12,986 nucleotides of DNA from Alphaproteobacteria bacterium. Its GTDB lineage: Bacteria > Pseudomonadota > Alphaproteobacteria > Rhizobiales > Rhizobiaceae. Both the position numbers and the translations under genes were made by a program. Below the pieces are notes generated by a model that made no database searches, was not told the origin of the DNA, and saw only the letters and a program-made list of their open reading frames with translations. Shown here piece after piece: positions 1 to 6,676 of this stretch. The stretch is taken from assembly GCA_017308345.1 (NCBI GenBank), contig JAFKFE010000500.1, positions 1 through 12,986 on the forward strand, in the 5' to 3' direction. Within the stretch, counting starts at the first letter, position 1, and every line of letters begins with the position of its first letter.

Positions 1-1
1 G

Positions 2-901
2 GTGAAGGAGAAGCTGGACGCGCAGGACAACGCGGCCCGCGAAGCCGCCGCGGCGAAGCTCGCCGCGGAAGAGGCGGCCCGCGCAGCGCAGGCCGCGGAA
101 GCGCCCGCTGCCGAGGCAACGCCCGCCGAGAGCCCGGAGACGGTCAGCGCCGAAATCCATGCGGCGGAGTCCCCGGCCGAAAGTGCGGCGGAACCTGTCG
201 ACGAAACAGCCGGACAGGAGACCGTGGAAGCGGAGGCTCCCGTGGAAGCCGTAGCGGCAAGCGAACCGGTGGCGCAAAGCGATGAGCCCGCAGGCGAGAC
301 TGGGGAAGGCGCGTCCACGGTTCAGGCCGAGATTCCGACCGCAGGCGAGACGATCGCATCGGCTGAAACGACGGCGCCGGAAGCCGCCGCTGGCGAAACC
401 CCGGCCGAACCCGAGGAGCCGAAGCCGATCCTTCTGTGGCGTCAGGCGCGTTTCGACCATCAGCGTCCGCGCCATCGCCACGACAACCGCCGTGACAATC
501 GCCCGCGCGGCGGCCAGCCCGCGCGCGACGGCCAGGCCAGCGCCGCACCTGGCCAGCTTGGAGACAAGCCTGCACAGGAAGGTCGCCGCGACGGCGCCGG
601 CAAGCCGCGCTTCGACCGCTCGAAATTCAAGCCGAGACCGGAGACGGGCGACCGGCGCGAGGGTGGTGAACGGCGCGAAGGCAGGCCGCAGGGCGAGCGC
701 CCAAATCGCCAGGAGGGAGATCGCCACGAGGGGGGCCGCCGCGAGGGCCGGCCCGACTGGAAGGGCAACAGGCCAAGGGACAACGCTTCGGGCGGTAAGC
801 CGGCCTTCCAGGGCAAGCCGCGCGAGGAACGCCCGCAGCGCTTCGATCCGGATTCGCCCTTCGCCAAGCTCGCCGCCTTGCGCGACCAGCTGAAGAAATA
901 G
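2..901 (+). CDS. C-terminal part of a large helicase (5' end outside window)
   Basis: The reading frame is open to the left edge and ends at TAG 899-901, so this is the last ~299 residues of a longer protein; the GTG at position 2 is simply the first complete codon, not a start. No helicase motif lies inside the window. What is visible is a low-complexity tail: an Ala/Glu/Pro-rich acidic stretch (residues 1-140), then an Arg/Gly/Asp/Glu-rich basic stretch (145-280) with repeated R-R/Q/H-E-G units, and a short hydrophobic end, DSPFAKLAALRDQLKK. From knowledge of rhizobial genomes, DEAD/DEAH-box helicases with this tail and ending sit directly before an S4-domain gene, which is what follows here. 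The tail may bind RNA or nucleic acid nonspecifically. The helicase identity is inferred from the tail and gene order; that this is a real coding 3' end is well supported. Confidence 0.72.
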   Translation: MKEKLDAQDNAAREAAAAKLAAEEAARAAQAAEAPAAEATPAESPETVSAEIHAAESPAESAAEPVDETAGQETVEAEAPVEAVAASEPVAQSDEPAGETGEGASTVQAEIPTAGETIASAETTAPEAAAGETPAEPEEPKPILLWRQARFDHQRPRHRHDNRRDNRPRGGQPARDGQASAAPGQLGDKPAQEGRRDGAGKPRFDRSKFKPRPETGDRREGGERREGRPQGERPNRQEGDRHEGGRREGRPDWKGNRPRDNASGGKPAFQGKPREERPQRFDPDSPFAKLAALRDQLKK

Positions 902-903
902 GC

Positions 904-956
904 TGGAGCATGATCCCGAAAAGTGGAAACCGGTTTTCGGGCGAGATCATGCTCCA
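904..956. repeat. 53-bp intergenic palindromic repeat of rhizobial type
   Basis: The arms TGGAGCATGATC (904-915) and GATCATGCTCCA (945-956) are exact reverse complements. An inner pair, CCGAAAA (916-922) and TTTTCGG (934-940), continues the structure with a few unpaired bases. It fills most of the 70-bp gap between the helicase stop and the S4 gene start. Palindromes of almost this sequence are, from general knowledge, found at very many intergenic sites in Mesorhizobium, Rhizobium and Bradyrhizobium. It could act as a processing site or weak terminator in the transcript, but it lacks a U-run. Confidence 0.85.
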
Positions 957-971
957 ACAAAGCTAGCCGGG

Positions 972-1358
972 ATGGTTGGAGAGGGCCGCCAGCGCATCGA
1001 CAAGTGGCTGTTCTTCTCGCGCGCGGTGAAGTCGCGCTCCCTGGCTGCGAAAATCGTCGTCGCCGGACGCGTCCGAATCAATCGCGACAAAGCAGCGCAG
1101 GCCTCCGATCTGGTGAAGCCCGGGGACGTCCTCACCATCACGCTCGAGGGCCGTATCCTGGTCTGGAAAGTGCTCGATTGCGGCACGCGGCGCGGGCCGG
1201 CCGATGAAGCGCGCCTGCTTTACGAGGACATGTCGCCGGCGCCGACGCCCAAGGGCGAGGCCGTCGCGGACGCCATTCCGGCGCTGCGCGAGGCCGGCAG
1301 CGGCCGCCCGACCAAACGCGAGCGGCGGCAGACCGACCGGCTGCTCGGCGATGATTGA
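972..1358 (+). CDS. RNA-binding S4 domain protein (Hsp15/HslR-like)
   Basis: A 128-residue protein with an N-terminal S4 RNA-binding domain (about residues 7-67). It contains the family pattern RIDKWLFFSRAVKSRSLA, the turn VVAGRVRINRDKA and the closing strand KPGDVLTI. The C-terminus is basic and charged, ending in KRERRQTDR. Escherichia coli Hsp15 binds 50S subunits that still carry nascent chain-tRNA after translation has aborted and helps recycle them; a similar ribosome-rescue role is likely but not shown. Start ATG 972 is chosen because the S4 domain begins six residues later. It has only a weak ribosome-binding site, since the palindromic repeat occupies the upstream gap. It lies in the same direction as the helicase and FdxA and may be co-transcribed with the helicase. 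Confidence 0.88.
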   Translation: MVGEGRQRIDKWLFFSRAVKSRSLAAKIVVAGRVRINRDKAAQASDLVKPGDVLTITLEGRILVWKVLDCGTRRGPADEARLLYEDMSPAPTPKGEAVADAIPALREAGSGRPTKRERRQTDRLLGDD

Positions 1359-1509
1359 ATAGGGCCAGCCGAACCTGCAGAGGCGAGGCCGCTGGAATTC
1401 GATTTCCCGATGCCGGCCGCATACGAATGCCCCGCCCTTGCAAGCAGCCGGCAAAGGCGTTACCTCAACCTGAAAAAGCCGAGCAAATCGGGACGTTCCG
1501 GAGCCTGCG

Positions 1510-1848
1510 ATGACCTATGTCGTGACCGACAATTGCATCAAATGCAAATACATGGACTGCATAGAGGTCTGTCCGGTCGACTGTTTCTACGAGGGCGAGA
1601 ACATGCTCGTCATCCATCCCGACGAATGCATCGATTGCGGCGTGTGCGAGCCCGAATGCCCGGCCGACGCGATCAAGCCGGACACCGAGGGCGGTCTCGA
1701 CAAATGGTTGCAGATCAACTCCGAATACGCCGAGAAATGGCCCAACATCACCGCCAAGAAAGAACCGCCGGCGGATGCCAAGACTTTCGACGGCGAGACC
1801 GGGAAGTTCGAGAAATATTTCTCGCCGGAGCCCGGTGAAGGCGATTGA
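1510..1848 (+). CDS. fdxA: 7Fe ferredoxin FdxA (3Fe-4S plus 4Fe-4S)
   Basis: A 112-residue soluble electron carrier, very close to Azotobacter vinelandii ferredoxin I in its first 60 residues. The cysteines are C9, C12, C17, C21, C25, C40, C43, C46 and C50. By analogy with FdI, C9, C17 and C50 hold the 3Fe-4S cluster and C21, C40, C43 and C46 hold the 4Fe-4S cluster; C12 and C25 are the non-ligand cysteines of this family. The C-terminal extension after residue 60, with [18 protein letters not shown], is also typical. The start is fixed by homology ([12 protein letters not shown]) and by CGGAG at 1499-1503. A 151-bp gap from the S4 gene allows a separate promoter. The redox partner is unknown from this sequence; the gene is a housekeeping gene in most alphaproteobacteria. 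Confidence 0.95.
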   Translation: MTYVVTDNCIKCKYMDCIEVCPVDCFYEGENMLVIHPDECIDCGVCEPECPADAIKPDTEGGLDKWLQINSEYAEKWPNITAKKEPPADAKTFDGETGKFEKYFSPEPGEGD

Positions 1849-1952
1849 TGCGGGCGCTCGCAACGCCGGCATGACGCCGCGTAACATGGCCGATACAATT
1901 ACTGTCTTGACAGGCAGCGACCCCGCTTGGCGTTAGCGAACGCAGCAAAACC

Positions 1953-1981
1953 TTGATTCTTCCGACTTTTTGTGTTACATA
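1953..1981 (+). promoter_or_regulatory. Candidate sigma-70-type promoter for carD
   Basis: TTGATT (1953-1958) and TACATA (1976-1981) are separated by exactly 17 bp in an AT-rich patch of an otherwise GC-rich gap. This predicts a transcript starting near 1988 and a leader of about 230 nt before carD. A second TTGACA lies at 1907-1912 but has a poor -10 partner (GCGTTA). The call rests on consensus only. Confidence 0.4.
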
Positions 1982-1987
1982 AGTAAA

Positions 1988-2221
1988 AACATGCCGGTGA
2001 CACAACGTCGATTTATGGCGCTAACGCCCCAAATCACTGAAAGGTGAGCTTTTAAATCCGGACCAGAGCGATCTGGGGCAGGCGGTCGCATTCGTGCGGT
2101 GTGCCGGTCCCTGCTTTTCCGGTGGGCTCATCCTGTTGCGCGGCTAACGGTCGGCTTAGGCCGGCCCCATGGGTTCGAGCCGGCATGATGCCGGCGGCAC
2201 AACTAAGGAGTTCAGGGCGTA
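1988..2221 (+). promoter_or_regulatory. Long structured 5' leader of carD
   Basis: The 373-bp gap between fdxA and carD holds no convincing gene. Its second half contains four successive short hairpins: CCAGA-GCGA-TCTGG (2063-2076), CGCA-TTCG-TGCG (2087-2098), GGTCGGC-TTAG-GCCGGCC (2149-2166, one G-U pair) and the perfect 17-nt palindrome 2179-2195. Two loops are stable tetraloops of the GNRA and UUCG classes. The carD ribosome-binding site AAGGAG (2205-2210) follows ten bases after the last hairpin. The run suggests a structured untranslated leader or a small RNA; no known riboswitch class is recognised. Confidence 0.4.
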
Positions 2222-2803
2222 ATGGCAACGATCACCCCGCAGAAGAAGTCCACCGCGGCCCGCCACGGGTTCAAGACCGGCGAGTTCATCGTCTATCCGG
2301 CGCATGGCGTCGGCCAGATCGTGGCGATCGACGAGCAGGAAGTTGCGGGTCACAAGCTGGAACTGTTCGTCATCGATTTCCAGAAGGACAAGATGCGGCT
2401 GAAGGTTCCGGTCGCCAAGGCGACCTCGATCGGCATGCGCAAGCTGTCGGAAGAGGATTATGTCGATCGCGCGCTGAAGGTCGTGCAGGGCCGCGCCCGC
2501 ATCAAGCGCACCATGTGGTCGCGCCGCGCCCAGGAATATGATGCCAAGATCAATTCGGGCGACCTGATCTCGATCTCGGAAGTCGTGCGCGACCTCTACC
2601 GCGCCGACAACCAGCCGGAGCAGTCCTATTCCGAGCGCCAGCTCTATGAAGCCGCGCTCGACCGCATGGCCCGTGAGATCGCCGCGGTGAACCGCATGTC
2701 GGAGACCGAGGCGGTGCGCCTCATCGAGGTCAACCTCAACAAGGGTCCCAAGCGCGGCGCCAAGGCCGACAACGAAGAATCCGAACAGGAAGAAGCCGCC
2801 TGA
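2222..2803 (+). CDS. CarD/CdnL-family RNA polymerase-binding regulator
   Basis: A 193-residue protein with the two-part CarD/CdnL layout. The N-terminal Tudor-like RNA polymerase interaction domain is at about residues 16-72, with FIVYPAHGVGQI and LKVPVAKA. A helical DNA-contacting domain follows at about 75-172, including RTMWSRRAQEYDAKINSGD. W99 corresponds to the tryptophan that, in mycobacterial CarD, wedges into the upstream edge of the promoter bubble and stabilises the open complex. The last 20 residues are an acidic Glu/Asn tail. In Caulobacter and Myxococcus, CdnL activates rRNA and other growth genes; the same housekeeping role is expected here. Start ATG 2222 is supported by AAGGAG at 2205-2210 and by homology. 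It is transcribed alone, from its own leader to the terminator at 2825. Confidence 0.94.
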   Translation: MATITPQKKSTAARHGFKTGEFIVYPAHGVGQIVAIDEQEVAGHKLELFVIDFQKDKMRLKVPVAKATSIGMRKLSEEDYVDRALKVVQGRARIKRTMWSRRAQEYDAKINSGDLISISEVVRDLYRADNQPEQSYSERQLYEAALDRMAREIAAVNRMSETEAVRLIEVNLNKGPKRGAKADNEESEQEEAA

Positions 2804-2824
2804 GGGCTTTCCTCCAAGCGTATG

Positions 2825-2852
2825 AAAAACCCGGCCTCGCGCCGGGTTTTTT
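2825..2852. terminator. Bidirectional rho-independent terminator after carD
   Basis: Stem AAAAACCCGGC (2825-2835) and GCCGGGTTTTT (2841-2851) with the five-base loop CTCGC; T residues continue to 2852, followed by GTTT. The A-run on the other side makes it a terminator in both directions, fitting its place between the convergent carD and amino acid transporter operons. Confidence 0.92.
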
Positions 2853-2868
2853 GTTTCTGAGGTTTTTA

Positions 2869-2940
2869 TTCTCCCCCCTGCGGGGGCAGGGCAAAGCAGC
2901 GGAGCGGGGCGCCTGCCCCCACCCGGCTCCGCCCTCCAAT
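2869..2940. repeat. GC-rich intergenic repeat-like segment
   Basis: C- and G-runs with an inverted pair GGGGGCAGG (2882-2890) and CCTGCCCCC (2912-2920) around a 21-base loop. The composition resembles the short C-rich and G-rich intergenic elements common in Mesorhizobium. It is followed by AT-rich TATAAAAAG just before the ABC ATPase stop. It is probably a degraded repeat copy, and it may add to termination between the convergent genes. Confidence 0.4.
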
Positions 2941-2950
2941 ATAAAAAGAG

Positions 2951-3709
2951 CTAAGCGCCAGCGTCTTCCTGCCTGAGCGTCGCAATGAAACGCTTGGTCC
3001 GCTCGCGCTGCGGATTGTCGAACACGACCGAGGCAGGCCCCTTCTCGACGATCGCGCCGGCATCGAGGAACACCACCTCCTGCGCGATCTTGGAGGCGAG
3101 CCTGAGATCATGCGTGGCCATCACCATGGTCGTGCCTTCGCGGGCAAGCTGCCCCAGCACGTCGACCACTTCCTGCGCCAGTTCCGGATCGAGCGCCGAG
3201 GTCGGCTCGTCGCAGAGCAGCACCCGCGGCGAAGGCGCCAGCGCCCGGGCGATCGCGACGCGCTGCTGCTGGCCGCCGGACAGCGTCGCCGGCCAGGCGT
3301 CGGCCTTGTGCGCCATGCCGACCTTTTCGAGCAGCGCCATCGCCCGCTCGCGCGCCCTGGGCTCGGGCCATTTCAGCACCGTCACCAGCCCTTCCATGAC
3401 ATTCTCGACCGCCGTCCGATGCGGGAAGAGCTGAAAATTCTGGAACACCATGCCGGTCTGCAGGCGGATGCGCTGGATATCCCTTGCCGGCACCTTACCG
3501 CCCGGATGGAACGCTAGCGTCTCCTCGCCGATGCGCAAGCTTCCGGAAGTCGGGATCTCCAGCAGGTTGATGCAGCGCAGCAGCGTGCTTTTCCCGCCGC
3601 CGGAAGGACCGACCAGCGCCGTGACGCTGCCTTCGTCGATGCTGACGGTGACGCCCTTCAGCACCAGATTGTCGCCAAAGCGCTTTTCGATGTCGGTGAG
3701 GCCGATCAT
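2951..3709 (-). CDS. Amino acid ABC transporter ATP-binding protein (TcyN/GlnQ type)
   Basis: A 252-residue ABC ATPase that powers polar amino acid uptake at the inner face of the membrane. All nucleotide-binding motifs are intact: Walker A GPSGGGKST (34-42), Q-loop Q90 in MVFQNFQLFPH, signature LSGGQQQR (143-150), Walker B VLLCDEP (163-169), D-loop SALD (171-174) and H200. The NFQLFPHRT and DNPQRERTKRF segments are typical of the amino acid (PAAT) class and resemble cystine transporter TcyN. Start ATG 3709 is chosen because it overlaps the permease stop as ATGA (3706-3709), implying coupled translation. The frame stays open upstream to 4450, but that part is a shadow of the permease. It is the last gene of the operon. 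Confidence 0.93.
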   Translation of the reverse strand: MIGLTDIEKRFGDNLVLKGVTVSIDEGSVTALVGPSGGGKSTLLRCINLLEIPTSGSLRIGEETLAFHPGGKVPARDIQRIRLQTGMVFQNFQLFPHRTAVENVMEGLVTVLKWPEPRARERAMALLEKVGMAHKADAWPATLSGGQQQRVAIARALAPSPRVLLCDEPTSALDPELAQEVVDVLGQLAREGTTMVMATHDLRLASKIAQEVVFLDAGAIVEKGPASVVFDNPQRERTKRFIATLRQEDAGA

Positions 3710-4386
3710 GCGTTGGCCTCCAGGAACCCGCCATAGCGGTTGAGCCGCACCTCCAGCCGCGCCTGCAGCGCCGACAACACCGAACTCAGCGCGAGATAGA
3801 GCGCGGCCGCCTCGACATAGAGGATCAGCGGCTCGTAAGTGGTGGCGACGATGCGCTGCGCGGCCTGGAACATCTCGGGCACGGTGACGGCGGCAGCCAG
3901 CGAGGTGTCCTTGACCAGCGAGATGAAGGTGTTGGAAAGCGGCGGTACCGCGACGCGGCCGGCCTGCGGCAGGATCGTGCGCCGCATCGCCTGGCTCCAG
4001 GTCATGCCGATCGAATAGGACGCCTCCCACTGGCCCTTCGGCACCGAGCCGATGACGGCGCGGATGATCTCCGACGTGTAGGCGCCGATGTTGAGCGTGA
4101 AGCCGATCAGCGCCGCCGGGAAGGCATCGAGCAGGATGCCGACCGACGGCAGGCCATAGAAGATCAGGAAGAGTTGCACCAAGAGCGGCGTGCCACGGAA
4201 GATCCAGACATAGAAACGCGCCAGCGCGACCAGCGGCTTCGGCCCGAACAGCCTGATCAGCGCGGTGACGAGTCCGGCGGCGAGACCGAAAACGAAGGAC
4301 AGGAGCGTCAGCGGCACGGTGAAGATCAGCGCCGCCCATAACAGCGTCGGCAGGGATTCCAGCATCAATTGCAGCCAGTGCGGCAC
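3706..4386 (-). CDS. Amino acid ABC transporter permease (TcyL-like, HisM/GlnP family)
   Basis: A 226-residue inner-membrane permease of the polar amino acid family. It has about five hydrophobic helices (roughly 15-45, 52-80, 88-110, 150-175 and 183-208). The family landmark FRGTPLLVQLFLIFYGLP is at 63-80, and the EAA loop that docks the ATPase is at about 114-143 (VPKGQWEASYSIGM ... RRTILPQ). LPPLSN/FISLVKDTSLA-type sequence at 147-164 is very close to cystine permease TcyL. Translation starts at GTG 4386, supported by AAAGGAGG eight bases upstream; no better ATG exists near it. Only one permease gene is present, so it probably works as a homodimer. Substrate is inferred from similarity and not proven. 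Confidence 0.93.
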   Translation of the reverse strand: MPHWLQLMLESLPTLLWAALIFTVPLTLLSFVFGLAAGLVTALIRLFGPKPLVALARFYVWIFRGTPLLVQLFLIFYGLPSVGILLDAFPAALIGFTLNIGAYTSEIIRAVIGSVPKGQWEASYSIGMTWSQAMRRTILPQAGRVAVPPLSNTFISLVKDTSLAAAVTVPEMFQAAQRIVATTYEPLILYVEAAALYLALSSVLSALQARLEVRLNRYGGFLEANA

Positions 4387-4394
4387 GGAGTTTT

Positions 4395-4401
4395 CCTCCT
4401 T
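4395..4401 (-). promoter_or_regulatory. Strong ribosome-binding site fixing the GTG start of the permease
   Basis: On the minus strand the sequence reads AAAGGAGGAAAA before GTG at 4386. The near-perfect anti-16S match at 8 bp spacing decides the non-ATG start and shows that the permease is translated independently of the upstream binding protein. Confidence 0.8.
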
Positions 4402-4435
4402 TCCGGGCGCGACGGCCGCATCCCGGCCGGCATTG

Positions 4436-4525
4436 CCGGATGACTATCATGTGACAAGCGGCGGGCCGTCAAAGACGGCCCGGATGACTATCATGTGAAA
4501 AGCGGCGGGCCGTCAAAGACGGCCC
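4436..4525. repeat. Tandem 44-bp duplication, each copy carrying a GC hairpin
   Basis: Copy 1 (4436-4479) and copy 2 (4480-4523) differ only at C4455/A4499, and identity continues one or two bases past the second copy. Each unit holds an inverted repeat with loop AAA: CGGGCCGTC/GACGGCCCG in copy 1 (4462-4482), and a 12-bp perfect stem CGGCGGGCCGTC/GACGGCCCGCCG in copy 2 (4503-4529). They lie between the binding-protein stop and the permease start, so the operon transcript would contain both hairpins. Confidence 0.92.
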
Positions 4526-4529
4526 GCCG
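4503..4529 (-). terminator. Possible intra-operon attenuating or mRNA-stabilising hairpin
   Basis: The 12-bp GC stem with a 3-nt loop begins 28 bases after the binding-protein stop and is followed on the minus strand by CTTTTCA, a very weak U-tract. Such hairpins between a binding-protein gene and its permease commonly protect the upstream mRNA from 3' decay or end part of the transcripts, giving more binding protein than membrane parts. The role here is inferred from position. Confidence 0.5.
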
Positions 4530-4556
4530 GCATCGGAATGCAAGAATGAACGCGCT

Positions 4557-5330
4557 TTACTGCGAGACGTCCTGGCCGAAATAGGTATCGGCGATCTTCT
4601 TGTAGGTGCCGTCGGCCTTGATGTCTGCCAGCGCCTTGTTGATGGCCGCGACCAGTTCCGGATCGCCCTTGCGCACGATGACGCCGGAATAGTCGGCATT
4701 CTCTTCCTGCGCGGCGATCTTCACATTGGCGTCGGGCTTGTGCTTCTTGAAGTCGAGGAAGGACAGGCTGTCGTTGATGGTGGCGTCGGCGCGGCCGGTG
4801 ATCAGGAGCTGGATCGACTGGTCGAAGCCGTCGGTGCCCACGAGTTCCGCGCCATTGGACTCGGCGAGCTTGCCGAAATTCGAGGTCAGCGACTGCGCCG
4901 ACTTCTTGCCCTTGAGGTCGGCGAAGGTCTTGATGTCGGTGTTGTCGCCGCGCACGATCAGCACCGCCTTCGAGGCGATGTAGGGATCGGAGAAATCATA
5001 CTTGGCCTTGCGGGCATCGGTGATGCCGACCTCGTTGATCACGGCATCGTAGCGGTTGGCGTCAAGGCCGGCGATCAGCCCGTCCCACTTGCCCTCGAGG
5101 AACTCGGCCTTGACGCCGAGCTTGCCGGCGATGGCCTTGGCGATCTCGACGTCGAAGCCGACCAGCGCGCCGGATTCGTCATGATAGGTGAAAGGCGCGT
5201 AGGTGCCTTCGGTGCCGACCTTGAGCACGCCGGCCTGCTTGATCTGGTCGAGATTGGCGCCGGCATGACCGGCGGTGGCCGCAAGAACCTGCAGCGTTCC
5301 GGCGACGAGGAGCGATTTGAGCCATTTCAT
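4557..5330 (-). CDS. Amino acid ABC transporter substrate-binding protein (cystine type, TcyJ/FliY-like)
   Basis: A 257-residue periplasmic binding protein of family 3. A signal peptide (MKWLKSLLVAGTLQVLAATAGHA) probably ends at the GHA or HAG position around residue 23-24. The mature part shows the family signature GFDVEIAKAIAGKLGV (59-73) and ligand-pocket elements GTYAPFTY (42-49), KWDGLIAGLDANRYD (81-95) and KYDFSDPY (110-117). It ends KADGTYKKIADTYFGQDVSQ, which closely resembles E. coli TcyJ. Start ATG 5330 is chosen because the signal peptide begins there; the open frame continues upstream but has no signal-like sequence. The ribosome-binding site is weak. It is the first gene of the importer operon. 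Cystine or a related polar amino acid is the likely ligand. Confidence 0.93.
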   Translation of the reverse strand: MKWLKSLLVAGTLQVLAATAGHAGANLDQIKQAGVLKVGTEGTYAPFTYHDESGALVGFDVEIAKAIAGKLGVKAEFLEGKWDGLIAGLDANRYDAVINEVGITDARKAKYDFSDPYIASKAVLIVRGDNTDIKTFADLKGKKSAQSLTSNFGKLAESNGAELVGTDGFDQSIQLLITGRADATINDSLSFLDFKKHKPDANVKIAAQEENADYSGVIVRKGDPELVAAINKALADIKADGTYKKIADTYFGQDVSQ

Positions 5331-5540
5331 TTTTCTGTGATCCCGTTTTGACCGGTGCCCCGGCCCGATTGTGAGAGCCGGAAACTGACAGATGGAAGGC
5401 CACGAAATAAGGAACCAGATTTCAAAAAAAGGCTCCTTCAGAAATCTGATTCTCAAAAATTGCCGGGAGCCGGGCAGCCGGCATTTTCCGGGCCGATAAC
5501 GAAATGATCCCGCGGGGCAACACTCGCCCCTTCGGGCGGC
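5331..5540 (-). promoter_or_regulatory. Upstream region of the amino acid importer with an interleaved inverted-repeat structure
   Basis: No gene is seen in the 307-bp gap between the divergent importer and rpoH2. In the importer direction, CAGATTTC (plus 5441-5448) can pair with GAAATCTG (plus 5416-5423). AAGGAGCC (plus 5431-5438) can pair with GGTTCCTT (plus 5409-5416) with one G-U pair. The two pairings interleave around a T7 run and could be an operator, alternative hairpins or a pseudoknot in the leader. No clear -35/-10 pair was found on this strand. Confidence 0.3.
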
Positions 5541-5566
5541 GGAACCATCCATGCGCCTGACACGTT
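5541..5566 (+). promoter_or_regulatory. EcfG/RpoE2-type general stress promoter of rpoH2
   Basis: GGAAC (5541-5545) and CGTT (5563-5566) are separated by 17 bp. This exactly fits the GGAAC-N16/17-CGTT consensus of the alphaproteobacterial general stress sigma factor (EcfG; RpoE2 in Sinorhizobium). It predicts a start near 5573, about 65 nt before the rpoH2 ATG. rpoH2 is a known target of this sigma factor in Sinorhizobium meliloti, so motif and gene support each other. Confidence 0.8.
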
Positions 5567-5637
5567 GCATGGCTGTTGTAGGGCGCGGCGGTGTCTTTTC
5601 AACCGCCTGAGCGCAATCACCGCCAAAAGGAGCCGGC

Positions 5638-6501
<864 letters not shown>

Positions 6502-6676
6502 GATCTATATAAATAAATCAAATATCGATAATTTAACGCTCATTAAGTAAGAAAATATAGCCGGGAGGGCAATCATTCTTCGATAAATCCTACGGATTGT
6601 GAGCTTTTTAACGGACAAATTTGCCGCAATCGGCCTTTTTGATGCCTCCAGACCGTAACTTATGGGGGAATTTGCC
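6502..6676 (+). promoter_or_regulatory. AT-rich upstream region of the caspase-like gene
   Basis: By count it is 38% GC overall (29% in the first 79 bp), in sharp contrast to the flanking GC-rich genes. A possible promoter is TTTAAC (6532-6537), 17 bp, then ATATAG (6555-6560). A small inverted repeat AATCC-TAC-GGATT lies at 6586-6598. No strong terminator for rpoH2 is seen, so read-through into the caspase-like gene is possible. Confidence 0.35.
6664..6670 (+). promoter_or_regulatory. Ribosome-binding site choosing ATG 6677
   Basis: GGGGGAA sits six bases before ATG 6677. The upstream in-frame ATG 6662 overlaps this site and has no binding site of its own, and ATG 6677 begins a normal signal peptide directly. 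Confidence 0.55.

Noticed and set aside
2160..2200. GGTTCGAGCC resembling a tRNA T-loop
   Set aside because: No acceptor, D or anticodon arm can be built around it; the complementarity is better explained by the GCCGGC hairpins of the carD leader.
2101..2541. Open frame overlapping the carD leader and gene
   Set aside because: It runs in a different phase over a well-supported carD gene and has no ribosome-binding site or recognisable domain.
3710..4450. N-terminal extension of the amino acid transporter ATPase frame
   Set aside because: It overlaps the permease gene completely in another phase, and the ATPase family starts at ATG 3709 with the ATGA overlap.
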